Below are positions 22,276 through 31,310 of a stretch of 64,000 bases of DNA, piece after piece (the first letter of the stretch is position 1; each line of letters opens with the position of its first letter). The position numbers and the translations under genes are program-made. The stretch lies in contig JACQZW010000045.1 in assembly GCA_016213675.1 (NCBI GenBank), positions 62,001 through 126,000 on the forward strand, written 5' to 3'. Under the pieces are notes generated by a model. That model had not been told where the DNA came from and made no database searches. It was given only the letters and a program-made list of their open reading frames with translations. This DNA comes from Acidobacteriota bacterium. Lineage in GTDB: Bacteria; Acidobacteriota; Thermoanaerobaculia; Thermoanaerobaculales; Thermoanaerobaculaceae.

Positions 22276-22872
22276 ATGGTCCAGGACGACACGGCGAACT
22301 TCGTCCTCGTCGGCGTCGGCGGTCAGGGCACGCTGCTCGCCTCGAACATCCTCGCCGACGTCGGTCTGGCAGCCGGGCTCGACGTCAAGAAGTCCGAGGT
22401 GCACGGCATGTCGCAGCGCGGCGGCAGCGTCGTCTCCCACGTGCGGTGGCACCCCGAGTGCGTTTCTTCGCCCCTCGTCGGGCTCGGCGAGGCCGACATC
22501 CTGCTGGCGTTCGAGAAGCTCGAGGCGCTGCGCTTCGCCGAGTTCCTCAAACCGGGAGGCACCGCTGTGGTCAACGAGATGCAAATCGTCCCGATCACCG
22601 TGTCGGCGGGCACCGGCGTGTACCCCGAGGACGCCGACCTCGACCGGGCGCTGGCGGCGCTGGGCGCTCGCGAGATCCGGGTCCAGGGCGAGAGACTCGC
22701 GCAGGAGGCCGGCAACGTGAAGGCCGCCAACGTCGTCCTCCTCGGCGCGGTGTCGCGGCTCCTGACGCTGCCCGAGGAGGTCTGGTGGACCTGCCTCGAG
22801 CAGCGGGTGCCGAAGAAGTTCCTCGAGCTCAACCGCGTGGCGTTCGCCTCGGGCCGCGCCGCGGTCTCCTGA
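22276..22872 (+). CDS. iorB: indolepyruvate:ferredoxin oxidoreductase, beta subunit
   Basis: The 198-residue gamma-type subunit has the family pattern VLVGVGGQGTLLASNILAD, KKSEVHGMSQRGGSVVSHV and EALRFAEFLKPGGTAVVN. It partners IorA to form the complete enzyme. ATG 22276 follows GGAGGGG; an in-frame ATG at 22243 inside iorA is less likely. The gene converges with the phosphatase gene. Confidence 0.93.
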   Translation: MVQDDTANFVLVGVGGQGTLLASNILADVGLAAGLDVKKSEVHGMSQRGGSVVSHVRWHPECVSSPLVGLGEADILLAFEKLEALRFAEFLKPGGTAVVNEMQIVPITVSAGTGVYPEDADLDRALAALGAREIRVQGERLAQEAGNVKAANVVLLGAVSRLLTLPEEVWWTCLEQRVPKKFLELNRVAFASGRAAVS

Positions 22873-22903
22873 CGGCTCGCCCAGACGCCGAAACTCGACC
22901 GGA

Positions 22904-23890
22904 TCAGACCGTGCGGCGGATCACCATCAGCGTGATGTCGTCCGTGCGCGGCGCGCCGGCGAGGAACGTCGTCAGGTCCGCCAGGCAGGCGGCGGCGAGG
23001 TCTCGCGGCGCACGGTCCCGGGCCCCCAGCAGCACGCCGACAAGTCTCTCCACGCCGTACTCCACGCCGGCGTGGTCGTTCGCTTCGGTGAGCCCGTCGG
23101 TGTACAGCACGAGGCTCTCGCCGGGGCGCAACGTCAGGCGCGTCGAGCGGTAGCTGGCGGCGTAGAACACGCCGAGCGGGAAACCGGTCGGATCGACGGT
23201 CCTCGCCCCGCCCCCGCCGAGCAGGAGCGGCGGACAGTGCCCCGCGTTGCACAGCTCGATGTCGCCCGCCGGCGCGGCGTGTCCGCACACCAGCGTGGCG
23301 AAGTACGGTGACAGGGCCGTCTCGCGGAACAGCCGGTTGGCATCGCCCACCAGACGCTCGACGGCGCGCTCGGTGCCGAGCAGGCCGCGGAAGATCGCAC
23401 GGAGCTGGCTCATCAGGATGGCGGCCGCGACTCCCTTGCCCGACACGTCACCGAACATGAAGTACAGCCTGTCGACGTCTCCCTCGGGTCGCACGAGGTC
23501 GCAGTAGTCCCCGCTCACCGGACCGGCCGGCAGGTAACGGTACGACACCTCCCAGCCGGGCACGACGAGGTTCGCGTCGGGCAGGAGCCCCCGCTGGATC
23601 CGGGCCGCGCGCTCGAGGTCTTCCTGGAGCGCGCGTTGCTGTGCGACCGTGAGGTGGTCGAGGCAGAACTCGAGCAGCGGGTCGGCGAGCAGCCGATCCG
23701 CCTCGATCGGGTCGTGGCAGGTTCGGCACAGCCCGTAGCTGCCGTCGTCGATCCTGGCGAGCGCCGCGTCGACGGACGCCAGCAGGTCGGTCAGCTCCGT
23801 CTCGCCCGGTGTCGTCGCGAGCGCCCGCTCCAGGCGCTCCTTGCGATCCAGCAACTGGGGACGCAGGAAGGACTCGTTCACGCTGGCCAT
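22904..23890 (-). CDS. DksA-type zinc finger fused to SpoIIE/RsbU PP2C phosphatase
   Basis: The 328-residue protein has two parts. Residues about 10-85 resemble DksA/TraR: a helical hairpin and a finger with Cys55-x2-Cys58-x17-Cys76-x2-His79, where DksA has Cys at the last position. Residues about 95-328 are a SpoIIE/RsbU-type serine phosphatase with metal sites in GDYCDL, FGDVSGKGVAAAILM and RTDDITLMVI. Such phosphatases usually act on anti-sigma-factor antagonists. The GGAGGTCGAC before ATG 23890 supports the start. The partner proteins are not in this window. Confidence 0.8.
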   Translation of the reverse strand: MASVNESFLRPQLLDRKERLERALATTPGETELTDLLASVDAALARIDDGSYGLCRTCHDPIEADRLLADPLLEFCLDHLTVAQQRALQEDLERAARIQRGLLPDANLVVPGWEVSYRYLPAGPVSGDYCDLVRPEGDVDRLYFMFGDVSGKGVAAAILMSQLRAIFRGLLGTERAVERLVGDANRLFRETALSPYFATLVCGHAAPAGDIELCNAGHCPPLLLGGGGARTVDPTGFPLGVFYAASYRSTRLTLRPGESLVLYTDGLTEANDHAGVEYGVERLVGVLLGARDRAPRDLAAACLADLTTFLAGAPRTDDITLMVIRRTV

Positions 23891-23946
23891 GTCGACCTCC
23901 GGATGGGGCTTCTACGCAACCGGGGCCTCGCGGTTCTGCACAAAGA

Positions 23947-23974
23947 ACGGCGCCCGGGTTGCCCCGGGCGCCGT
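23947..23974. terminator. strong GC hairpin terminator after citrate synthase
   Basis: ACGGCGCCCGGG (23947-23958) and CCCGGGCGCCGT (23963-23974) form a perfect 12-bp stem with a TTGC loop. On the minus strand it is followed by TTCTTTG, a weak T-rich tail. It lies between the end of the citrate synthase gene and the start of the phosphatase gene on that strand, so it most likely ends the citrate synthase transcript. Confidence 0.65.
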
Positions 23975-24004
23975 GAGTTTGTGTCCCGTCTTGGTCGTTG
24001 TCCG

Positions 24005-24033
24005 AACCCCGGATCCCGGGTCCCGGACCCCGG
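24005..24033. repeat. short GC-rich repeat between terminator and citrate synthase stop
   Basis: The segment alternates CCCGG and GGGTCCCGGACCCC strings with an approximate 7-8-bp period and contains nested palindromes. It resembles the blocks at 14.03-14.15, 50.15-50.24 and 63.57-63.63 kb. It has no coding potential. Confidence 0.4.
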
Positions 24034-24039
24034 CTTTCG

Positions 24040-25371
24040 TCAGTCGCTGCCGAGGTCGTCGGCCTTAATCGCCTGCGCGGCGACGTCCTCGAGCATCTTG
24101 GTGGTGACGGACTTGGGCCGCTCGATCGCGTAGCCGAGGGCGCGGTCCCAGGTGATGTTGGCGAGCACGCCGATGGCGCGACCGATGCCGAAGAGCACCG
24201 TGTAGAAGTCCCACTCGGTGAGGCCGTAGTACCACTGGATGACGCCCGACTGCGCGTCCACGTTCGGCCACGGGTTCTTCGTCTTGCCGTGCTCGGTGAG
24301 CACGCCCGGGGCGACCTGGAAGATCATGCTGACGAGCTTGAAGAGCGGGTAGTCGGGGAGGTTCTTGAGGCAGAACTCGCGCTGCGCCATGTAGCGCGGG
24401 TCGGTCTTGCGGAGCACCGCGTGACCGTAGCCGGGAACGACCTGGCCGGCCTTCAGGGTATCCCACAGCGCCTCGCGGACGTTCTCCTCGGTCGCTTCCT
24501 TGCCGCCGAGCTTCTGCTGGAACTTCATGACCCAGGAGAGCACTTCCTGGTTGGCCAGGCCGTGGAGCGGTCCGGCGAGGCCGTTGATGCCGGCGGACAG
24601 AGCGTAGTAGGCGTCCGACAGCGCCGACGCGACCAGGTGGGTGGTGTGGGCGGAGACGTTGCCCGACTCGTGGTCGGAGTGGAGGATGAAGTACATCCGG
24701 GCCACGTCGTCGTAGGGCTTGTCGAAGCCCATCATGTGCGCGAAGTTGCCGCCGAAGTCGAGGTCCTTGTTGGCGTGGATGTGGATGTCGGCCTTGTACT
24801 TCATGCGGTAGATGTAAGCGCCGATCGACGGGAGCTTGGCGAGGATGTTGGACGCGTCCTCGTAGGTGGGATCCCAGTACTCGTCCTTCTTCATCCCCTG
24901 GTTGTAGCGCTTGACGTAGACCGACTCACGCTGCATCGCCAGGATCGCCGACGAGAACATCGCCATCGGGTGGCTGTCGCGCGGCAGCGCGCGGAGCACG
25001 TCGATGACGTACTGCGGCACGCCGCGGCGGGCCTTGAAGTCCTCGACGACCTCGAGGGTCTGCGCCATCGTCGGGATCTCGCCGGTGAGCAGGTACCACC
25101 AGAAGCCCTCGACGAAGGGGTACTCGCAGCCCGGGACCTTGGGCAGCGCCTCGAACGTCTCGGGGATGGTCTTGCCGCGGAAACGGATGCCCTCGAACGG
25201 GTCGAGGTAGGAGATGTCGGTAACCAGGCTGCGCACGCCGCGGGCCCCACCGATGGCCTGGGCGATCGTGACCTCACCGATCTTGACGTCGCCGTGCTCT
25301 TTCAGCAGCTTCTGGGTGCGCGGCCGATGCTCCTGGATCTTCTTGAACAGGGTTTCCTTCAATTTGGACAT
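24040..25371 (-). CDS. gltA: citrate synthase, eukaryotic-like type
   Basis: The 443-residue enzyme condenses acetyl-CoA with oxaloacetate. Its sequence follows the mitochondrial-type pattern rather than the E. coli GltA type: RGKTIPE, FILHSDHESGNVSAHTTHLV, GYGHAVLRKTDPR and NVDAQSGVIQWYYGL. The catalytic His, His and Asp of the pig enzyme are matched in LHSDHE, GYGHA and NVDAQSG. Similar eukaryotic-like citrate synthases are known from Geobacter. AGGAGG lies 7 bp before the ATG. It is monocistronic, with fumarase nearby on the same strand. Confidence 0.95.
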   Translation of the reverse strand: MSKLKETLFKKIQEHRPRTQKLLKEHGDVKIGEVTIAQAIGGARGVRSLVTDISYLDPFEGIRFRGKTIPETFEALPKVPGCEYPFVEGFWWYLLTGEIPTMAQTLEVVEDFKARRGVPQYVIDVLRALPRDSHPMAMFSSAILAMQRESVYVKRYNQGMKKDEYWDPTYEDASNILAKLPSIGAYIYRMKYKADIHIHANKDLDFGGNFAHMMGFDKPYDDVARMYFILHSDHESGNVSAHTTHLVASALSDAYYALSAGINGLAGPLHGLANQEVLSWVMKFQQKLGGKEATEENVREALWDTLKAGQVVPGYGHAVLRKTDPRYMAQREFCLKNLPDYPLFKLVSMIFQVAPGVLTEHGKTKNPWPNVDAQSGVIQWYYGLTEWDFYTVLFGIGRAIGVLANITWDRALGYAIERPKSVTTKMLEDVAAQAIKADDLGSD

Positions 25372-25566
25372 TCAGCTCCTCCTTTTACCGCATTCGCCGG
25401 TTTCTCCGGCTCTCTGGCGGCTTGTCAAGCGTCTTGTCTTCCGGGGTGTACCCACGTTCACAAGCCGTGACTCTACGCCCACGCCTGACGCATTGCAACA
25501 CCGACGGCGACCCCGGCCAAACGCGCGCAGCGCGGCGTCTCGCGCAACCCGGAGCAAGCCGAAGGG

Positions 25567-27504
25567 CTACATGAACTCGGCGAGGACCGTGCGCTGATAC
25601 GCGTCGGCGTCCGGGAACATCGCGATCCGCACGTGCGCCTCGGCGGCGGGCAGGAGCCGCGCCCCCGACGCCACGACAAGCTTCTCGACGAGCTCCCGGA
25701 ACGCCTGCATCGGCGGCAGCGTCGGCATGCCGATGAGCATGCGGGGATCGAGGCGGGTCGAGGCGAGTCGGAGCACGGTGCGGGAACCGCCGGGCCCGGG
25801 CGAGAGGACGAGGTCGACGAGCAGGTAGGGCTTGGGAGTGGCCGAGATCCCGGCCACGGCGACCGCCTCGAACTGGGAGTAGAGCAGGAGGTCGGCCGCT
25901 CCGTCGGCGCCGCGGATCACGAGGCCGCCCTCGTCGAGGCGATCGATCGTGCACTCCTCGACCGCGACGCCGCGTCGCGTCGTGGCCGCCCCCGCCCCCG
26001 GCATCTCAGGCTCCCAGTCGACAGGGTCCGGAGGCGGGGTGAAGACCCCGGCCGGAGGGGGCGGCGGGACGCCGGGCGCGAGCAGTGGTGACGGCACCGG
26101 CACCAGACCGCCCGTCGGGGCAGGTCGTGCGGTCGGGCGGGACATCGTCGGCACGGCCGCCACCGGAGCCGGACTTGGCGCAACGCCCAGGCGCGCCCGC
26201 GCCTTCTCGCCGAGCAGGCCGGCCTCGGGGTTTGCGGCCAGGCTCTCGAGCACTTCCCGAGCCACCGCCGGGTCGAAGCCCTGCAGCTCGGACGCCAGCC
26301 GCCAACTCAGCGTCGCAGGCCCACCGCCCGGGACCGCCGTGAGCAGCTCGCGCCAGTGGTCGAGGGCGAGGATGGGCTCCTTCCGGCGCAGGTCGTCCTC
26401 GATGACCCTGGCCATGTGGTCGACGCCCTTCGCTGGCCGACCCTCGTGGACGTAGGTCTGCCAGTACGCCAGGTGGACGTCGGGGTTCTTCGGCTGGTCG
26501 CGCAGCGCCGGGGCCAGCTTCTCCCTGGCCAGGACCGGATCCCCCTGCAGGAGCATGCTCAGGCCCTCGCCGAGCGCCGGGTGCTGCTCCAGGGTGAGCT
26601 CCTTCTCGATCTTCGGGTGGATGAACCGCTCCTCGACCTTCCACTGCTTGAGCCCCAGGGCGGCGAGGGCCCCGAACACGAAGCCGCCGACGTGGGCGCC
26701 GTACGCCACCCCACCCTCGCCGGTCGGCAGCGTCGACATGAAGATCTGCTGCAAGAGCCACAACGGCAGCATGACCCAGGCCGGGGCGTCGAAGGTCCCC
26801 CCACGGATCAGCATCCAGGTGTAGAAGAACCGGATGTTCGTGCTCGTGCAACGGATCAGGAACGCCCCCATGACGCCGGCGATCGCGCCTGAGGCTCCGA
26901 CCAACGGCACCGCCGAGGTCGAGTTGGCCATCACGTGCGCCAGCGACGCCACCACGCCGGAGACGAGATAGAGCGAGGCGAAGACCGGCCGGCCGTAGGC
27001 GTCCTCGACGGGAGGGCCGGCGAGATAGAGCATGAACATGTTGCCGAGCAGGTGAAGCCAGCCGGCGTGCATGAACATGCTGGTGAGCAGGGCCGCAGCG
27101 GACATGTGCGAGGGAATCAGGCCGTGCGCGAAGGCGGGGTGCTCGCTCTTGGCCTTGAAGTAGCGGTCGACGATCGCAGTGAGCTCGGCCTGCTCGCGCC
27201 TGCGGTCCTCGAGGTCGGCGGCCGGCGGAACCTGGTTCTTCCGCACCTCGATGAGCAGCCGGAAGTCGTTGACCTGCCGCGGCGTCATCACCTCCTGCAG
27301 GAAGTGGTCGGGCATCTCGAGGTGGGGGTGTTCGAGCCAGTAGTCGACGGCCTCCTGGGCGGCTCGGGCGCCCGCTGCCTCGCGGTCCGAGCCGGCCGTG
27401 CCGGTGCCGAGGAAGACCAGGAGGTTGACCGCGAGGATGGCGAACGTCACCCACGGCAGCCGGCGAACGGTCTGCTGATCGTGGCCGATCGGGATGATGA
27501 ACAT
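25567..27504 (-). CDS. rhomboid-family intramembrane serine protease with long C-terminal extension
   Basis: The 645-residue protein starts at ATG 27504 (MFIIPIGHDQQTVRRLPWVTF), a common rhomboid beginning; the longer frame adds 13 unlikely residues. The membrane domain has HAGWLHLLGNMFMLYLAG, the catalytic Ser205 in GASGAIAG and His271 in HVGGFVFG. A 100-residue soluble loop lies between the first and second spans. The C-terminal 340 residues hold TPR-like helices, a Pro-rich linker and a final alpha/beta domain of unknown role. It would cleave membrane-spanning substrates in the inner membrane. Confidence 0.88.
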   Translation of the reverse strand: MFIIPIGHDQQTVRRLPWVTFAILAVNLLVFLGTGTAGSDREAAGARAAQEAVDYWLEHPHLEMPDHFLQEVMTPRQVNDFRLLIEVRKNQVPPAADLEDRRREQAELTAIVDRYFKAKSEHPAFAHGLIPSHMSAAALLTSMFMHAGWLHLLGNMFMLYLAGPPVEDAYGRPVFASLYLVSGVVASLAHVMANSTSAVPLVGASGAIAGVMGAFLIRCTSTNIRFFYTWMLIRGGTFDAPAWVMLPLWLLQQIFMSTLPTGEGGVAYGAHVGGFVFGALAALGLKQWKVEERFIHPKIEKELTLEQHPALGEGLSMLLQGDPVLAREKLAPALRDQPKNPDVHLAYWQTYVHEGRPAKGVDHMARVIEDDLRRKEPILALDHWRELLTAVPGGGPATLSWRLASELQGFDPAVAREVLESLAANPEAGLLGEKARARLGVAPSPAPVAAVPTMSRPTARPAPTGGLVPVPSPLLAPGVPPPPPAGVFTPPPDPVDWEPEMPGAGAATTRRGVAVEECTIDRLDEGGLVIRGADGAADLLLYSQFEAVAVAGISATPKPYLLVDLVLSPGPGGSRTVLRLASTRLDPRMLIGMPTLPPMQAFRELVEKLVVASGARLLPAAEAHVRIAMFPDADAYQRTVLAEFM

Positions 27505-27590
27505 GCGGGGTTCCCCTGCGGCGCATCGTACTTCACGACCCACCGCCCGTCCACGAACGACGTCGCGCTGGTCGGCAGGGCCCGGCTACG

Positions 27591-27754
27591 CCGTCCCCGA
27601 CCCGGACCTGGCCACCTTGGCCCTCGCCTGTGGGCGGTTGGGAGAGGGAGACTTCGGTGGCTTCGCACCACACCGTCCCGACCCTGGCTTGGCGACCCTC
27701 ACCCCGTCCCTCTCCCGCGCGCGGGAGAGGGAGATTTCGGTGGCTTCGCACCAC
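27591..27754. repeat. two tandem ~82-bp repeat units overlapping the fumarase 3' end
   Basis: Unit 1 (27591-27671) and unit 2 (27673-27754) both begin CCGTCCC-GACCC and end with GGGAGAGGGAGA(C/T)TTCGG and TGGCTTCGCACCAC. In unit 2 the middle forms a perfect hairpin CCCTCTCCCGC/GCGGGAGAGGG. The last 17 codons and stop of the fumarase gene lie inside unit 2. This is a REP-like intergenic element that has captured or created the end of a gene. Confidence 0.8.
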
Positions 27755-29144
27755 TCAAGCGATCGAGGTCGAGGAGGCGGTCGAGCTCCTCGTCGGACAG
27801 CACGCCGAGCCGCCGAGCCGCCGCCGGGACGGTCTCGCCGGCTGCCTCCGCGGCCTTCGCGACCTCGGCGGCCCGCTCGTAGCCGATCCGTCCGGCCAGC
27901 GCCGTCGCCAGAGCCGGGCTTGCGGCCGCCAGGCGCCGTGCGCGGGCGACGTCGACCTCGAGGCCACACAGGCAACGCCCGACGAGCGTGTCGCACGCCG
28001 CCGCCAGCAGGCTGCTCATGGTGTCGAGGTTCCAGGCGAGCAACGGGTTGCCGTGCGAAAGGTCGAGTTGGTGCAGCGCCGCGGTGGCCCGGCACGCGGC
28101 GGCGAGGCCCTCGACCTCGATCGCCACCTGCACCACCGACTCCGGGATCACCGGGTTGACCTTGCCGGGCATGATCGACGAGCCGGGCTGGACCGCAGGC
28201 AGGCGGAGCTCGCCCAGGCCTCCGAACGGGCCCGAGGCTCGCAGCCGGAGGTCGTTGGCGACGGCGAGGAGCGTCCGCCCGAGCCCGGCGAGGGTGTCGG
28301 CGTACGCGATCGGCGCCTCCTGGGCGGCGATGCCGACCGCAGGGTTCACCTCCGTCCCGATGGCCAGGCCGGTGGACTGTCGGAGCAGTTCGACCGCCCG
28401 CGCCACCGCCTCCGGCCGCGCGCCCAGGCCGGTGCCCACCGCGGTGCCTCCCAGAGGCAACGCGAGCAGGCCGGCGACTGATTGCTCGCAGCGGCCGGCG
28501 GCTCCTTCGAGGCGCCGCGCCCAGGCCGCGAAGACCAGGCCGTAGGTGGTCGGGACCGCGTCCATCAGGTGGGTGCGCCCCAACGTCACCGTCGCGCCGT
28601 GCTCGCGGGCGAGCCGATCCAGGTCGGCGGCGACGGTCTCCGCGGCCGGCCGCAGCCGGTCCCGCCAGGCCGTCGCGGCCGCCAGCCTGATCGCCGCCGG
28701 CACGACGTCGTTGGACGACTGCGAGAGGTTGACGTGGTCGTTGGGATGGACCGGGCGGTGCGCCGCGGGGTCCCCTCCGAGCCGGCGGTTCGCCAGGTGG
28801 GCCAGCACCTCGTTCATGTTCATGTTCGTCGAGGTGCCCGACCCGGTCTGGAACACGTCGACGGGGAAGTGCTCGGCGTGCGCTCCGGCGGCGACCTCGT
28901 CGGCCGCCGCCGCGACCGCGCCTGCGATCTCGGCGGCGATCAGACCCAGCTCGCCGTGGGCGCGGGCGTACGCCGCCTTGATCCTCGCAAGCGCGGCCAG
29001 GAACCCACCCGGCAGGCGCCAGCCGCTGACGGCGAAGTTGGCGACGGCGCGCGCCGTCTGCGCGCCGTACAGCGCGGCGGTGGGGACGTCCATCGTGCCC
29101 AGGGTGTCGCGCTCCTTGCGGGTCGCGCCGGCCTTTTTCGCCAT
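27699..29144 (-). CDS. fumC: class II fumarate hydratase (fumarase C)
   Basis: The 481-residue protein belongs to the fumarase/aspartase superfamily, with VFQTGSGTSTNMNMNEV, TLGRTHLMDAVPTTYG and the signature GSSIMPGKVNPVIPE. The pattern fits fumarase C, interconverting fumarate and malate, better than aspartase. ATG 29144 has GGAGGTGAGC just upstream. The last 17 residues (GAKPPKSPSPARGRGTG) come from the adjacent repeat and are foreign to the family. It follows the YfhO-like gene by 17 bp and is likely cotranscribed. Confidence 0.9.
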   Translation of the reverse strand: MAKKAGATRKERDTLGTMDVPTAALYGAQTARAVANFAVSGWRLPGGFLAALARIKAAYARAHGELGLIAAEIAGAVAAAADEVAAGAHAEHFPVDVFQTGSGTSTNMNMNEVLAHLANRRLGGDPAAHRPVHPNDHVNLSQSSNDVVPAAIRLAAATAWRDRLRPAAETVAADLDRLAREHGATVTLGRTHLMDAVPTTYGLVFAAWARRLEGAAGRCEQSVAGLLALPLGGTAVGTGLGARPEAVARAVELLRQSTGLAIGTEVNPAVGIAAQEAPIAYADTLAGLGRTLLAVANDLRLRASGPFGGLGELRLPAVQPGSSIMPGKVNPVIPESVVQVAIEVEGLAAACRATAALHQLDLSHGNPLLAWNLDTMSSLLAAACDTLVGRCLCGLEVDVARARRLAAASPALATALAGRIGYERAAEVAKAAEAAGETVPAAARRLGVLSDEELDRLLDLDRLSGAKPPKSPSPARGRGTG

Positions 29145-29161
29145 GCTCACCTCCGTGCGCT

Positions 29162-31201
29162 TCAACTACGGGACGGTGCCCGGGCTTCCGTGGCGCCGCG
29201 GCGGACGTCCCGCCACGTCCAGGACGCGAGCGAGACCGCAGCGAGGCCGGCAAGGATCAGTCCGACCCGGAAACTCGCCGGTCGGTAGCGCACCTCGACG
29301 ACGTGCCGCCCGGCCGGTATCGCGACCCGCCACGGCGCGCCGATCGCCGGGCGCTGGGCGACCGGGCGCCCGTCGAGGGCCGCCGACCAGCCCGGGAAGT
29401 GCGGGTTGGCCAGCACCAGCGTCGCCGGCCCAACCGCGGCGACCTCCATCCTCCACCGCGTCGGCGTCCGCTCGATCCTGACGACCTCTCCGTCGCCGTC
29501 GAGCCGCACTCGCGGCAGGACCCGGCGGTTGCGCAGCAGCCGCCCGTCGGGACCGCCGTAGACCTCCTCGACGTCGAGCCCGAAGCCGCGGTTGAGCGTC
29601 TCGGCGTTCCAGTCGAGCTGCGGGTGGACGAGGAGGTACTTGACGTTCCACGCGTCGAGCGCGACACCGCCGGGCGCGAGGTCCCACGGCTCGAGCACGT
29701 CGGTCACGTTGCGGTGGCGGCTGAAGGCGCCCATCCCGGCCCGGGTCGCGCGCCAGGCTCGCGGGTCCATCGCGTCGTAGCCCCGGACGTCGTCGAGGCC
29801 GTACAGCGTCGCGCTGTCGGGCGGCAGGAAGGTGTGCAGCGGCAGGATGCGGAAGATCTCCCGATCCGCCGCCAGCACGGCGAGCATCGGCGTCGATCGG
29901 CGGATCTCGGCGGGCTCGGCCACCGCGTGGACCCCCTGAGCGGCGACCGCGAGCTCTCCGGCGACGACCAGGGTGGCGAGCCAGGCCAGCGCCGCGCGAC
30001 CGGGTCCCGGGCGATCGCTGCCGTTCGACCGCAGGAGGCGGTCGAGGCCGGTCGCGGCCAGCCAGCCGAGGGCGACCGGGAGCACGATCAGCGCGCGGGA
30101 GCCGTACGCGTGCGTCGCTTCGGCGAACGCCTGCGCCAGCGGGTTCGCATAGCTCACCGCCAGGATCCCGCCAGCCACGGCGAGCAGTGCCCACGCCCGG
30201 CGGTCGCGCCGCGACGCGACGGCTCCCGTTCCGGCGAGCAGCAGCCCGACGACCGAGACGGTCGCGGCGCCCTCCACGGGCGTCGCGGTGGGCGCCCCCG
30301 GCCAGAGGAAGCGCAGCAGCTCGGAGACCGGCAGGACCAGGTCGGCGCGACCGATGCCGCGGCCCGCCTCGGAATGCGCAAGGTACTCGGCGAACGGCAC
30401 GAGGATCGGCGCCGCGAGCAGCGCACCGAGCACCGCCCCGGTCACGCACCTGCAGGCAGCGGCCGCCGACGGCGCGCGGGCGGCCAGCCAGGCGGCCGCC
30501 AGGGCCGCCACCGCCACGGCCGTCTCGGGATGCCCGCCGACGACGACGAGGGCCGTCGCGCCGGCGAGCGCCAGGACGTCACGTCCCCTCCCCGCCCGAG
30601 CGACCCTGTCGATCGCCCACAGGACGAGCGGCGCGGCCGCCACCGTCATGCTGTTGGGGTTCGCGAGCCAGGCGACGAACGGCCCCGACCACGCGACCAC
30701 GATCGCGCCGAGCGCGGCCGCCGGCACCGACATCGCCTGCCGCCGGAGGAACGCATACATCGCCGACGCGGCGAGGAGGACCCGCACCAGCAACGAGAGG
30801 TTCCAGCCCCGCTCGACGCCGAGGGCGAGTGCCGGCAGCAGCGTCGGCGAGGCGAGCGCGGTCATCGGGTTCGCCAGCAGGGGCCGGCCGCCGTCCTGGT
30901 GCGGGTTCCACAGCGGCAGCCGCCCGGCGGCGAGCTCCCGCCGGGCGAGCTCGATCCACGGGACGAACTGCCACACCGGGTCGGACAGCTCCTGGGAACG
31001 CAGCGGCTGCTCCGCGACGAACGGCGCCCACGGCCAGACCTTGGCCCTGATGTTCAGCGACAGGAGCACCCCGCGGTGCATGCCGAGGCCGTACCAGGTC
31101 GCCAGGGCAACGAAGACGAGCAGCGTACCGCCCGCAAGCCACCGCGGCGCGCCCGACCGACCTCGTCGGAGCTCCGCGCCCACGACCCCCGAGGAGTTCA
31201 C
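29162..31201 (-). CDS. YfhO-like polytopic membrane protein
   Basis: The 679-residue protein has about a dozen hydrophobic spans in its first two thirds, with early loop motifs PVWQFVPWIELARRELAAG and LPLWNPHQDGGRPLLANP, as in YfhO/GT-C glycosyltransferase-like proteins. The extracytoplasmic C-terminus ends with a typical YfhO segment (NPHFPGWSAALDGRPV) and a last membrane helix. YfhO relatives modify cell-surface polymers with sugars; the donor here is unknown. GTG 31201 is the only reasonable start, though its ribosome-binding site is poor. Confidence 0.75.
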   Translation of the reverse strand: MNSSGVVGAELRRGRSGAPRWLAGGTLLVFVALATWYGLGMHRGVLLSLNIRAKVWPWAPFVAEQPLRSQELSDPVWQFVPWIELARRELAAGRLPLWNPHQDGGRPLLANPMTALASPTLLPALALGVERGWNLSLLVRVLLAASAMYAFLRRQAMSVPAAALGAIVVAWSGPFVAWLANPNSMTVAAAPLVLWAIDRVARAGRGRDVLALAGATALVVVGGHPETAVAVAALAAAWLAARAPSAAAACRCVTGAVLGALLAAPILVPFAEYLAHSEAGRGIGRADLVLPVSELLRFLWPGAPTATPVEGAATVSVVGLLLAGTGAVASRRDRRAWALLAVAGGILAVSYANPLAQAFAEATHAYGSRALIVLPVALGWLAATGLDRLLRSNGSDRPGPGRAALAWLATLVVAGELAVAAQGVHAVAEPAEIRRSTPMLAVLAADREIFRILPLHTFLPPDSATLYGLDDVRGYDAMDPRAWRATRAGMGAFSRHRNVTDVLEPWDLAPGGVALDAWNVKYLLVHPQLDWNAETLNRGFGLDVEEVYGGPDGRLLRNRRVLPRVRLDGDGEVVRIERTPTRWRMEVAAVGPATLVLANPHFPGWSAALDGRPVAQRPAIGAPWRVAIPAGRHVVEVRYRPASFRVGLILAGLAAVSLASWTWRDVRRGATEARAPSRS

Positions 31202-31258
31202 GTCGCGAGCATACCCCGGCGGCGACCCCGAACAGCGCGCGGGTCCGCACCGCGGTCC

Positions 31259-31288
31259 TTGACACCTCCCATGGAGTCCGTCTAGCGT
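31259..31288 (+). promoter_or_regulatory. sigma70-type promoter of the zinc-ribbon gene
   Basis: A perfect TTGACA (31259-31264) and TAGCGT (31283-31288) are 18 bp apart. Transcription would start near 31295, followed at once by the GGAGG ribosome-binding site and ATG 31311. The position between divergent genes is appropriate. Confidence 0.5.
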
Positions 31289-31310
31289 CATGCGCCCGCG
31301 GAGGGACGCC

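Noticed and set aside
25400-25428. Promoter for citrate synthase from TTGACA at 25423-25428
   Set aside because: The -35 is perfect on the minus strand, but no acceptable -10 hexamer occurs at 16-19 bp.
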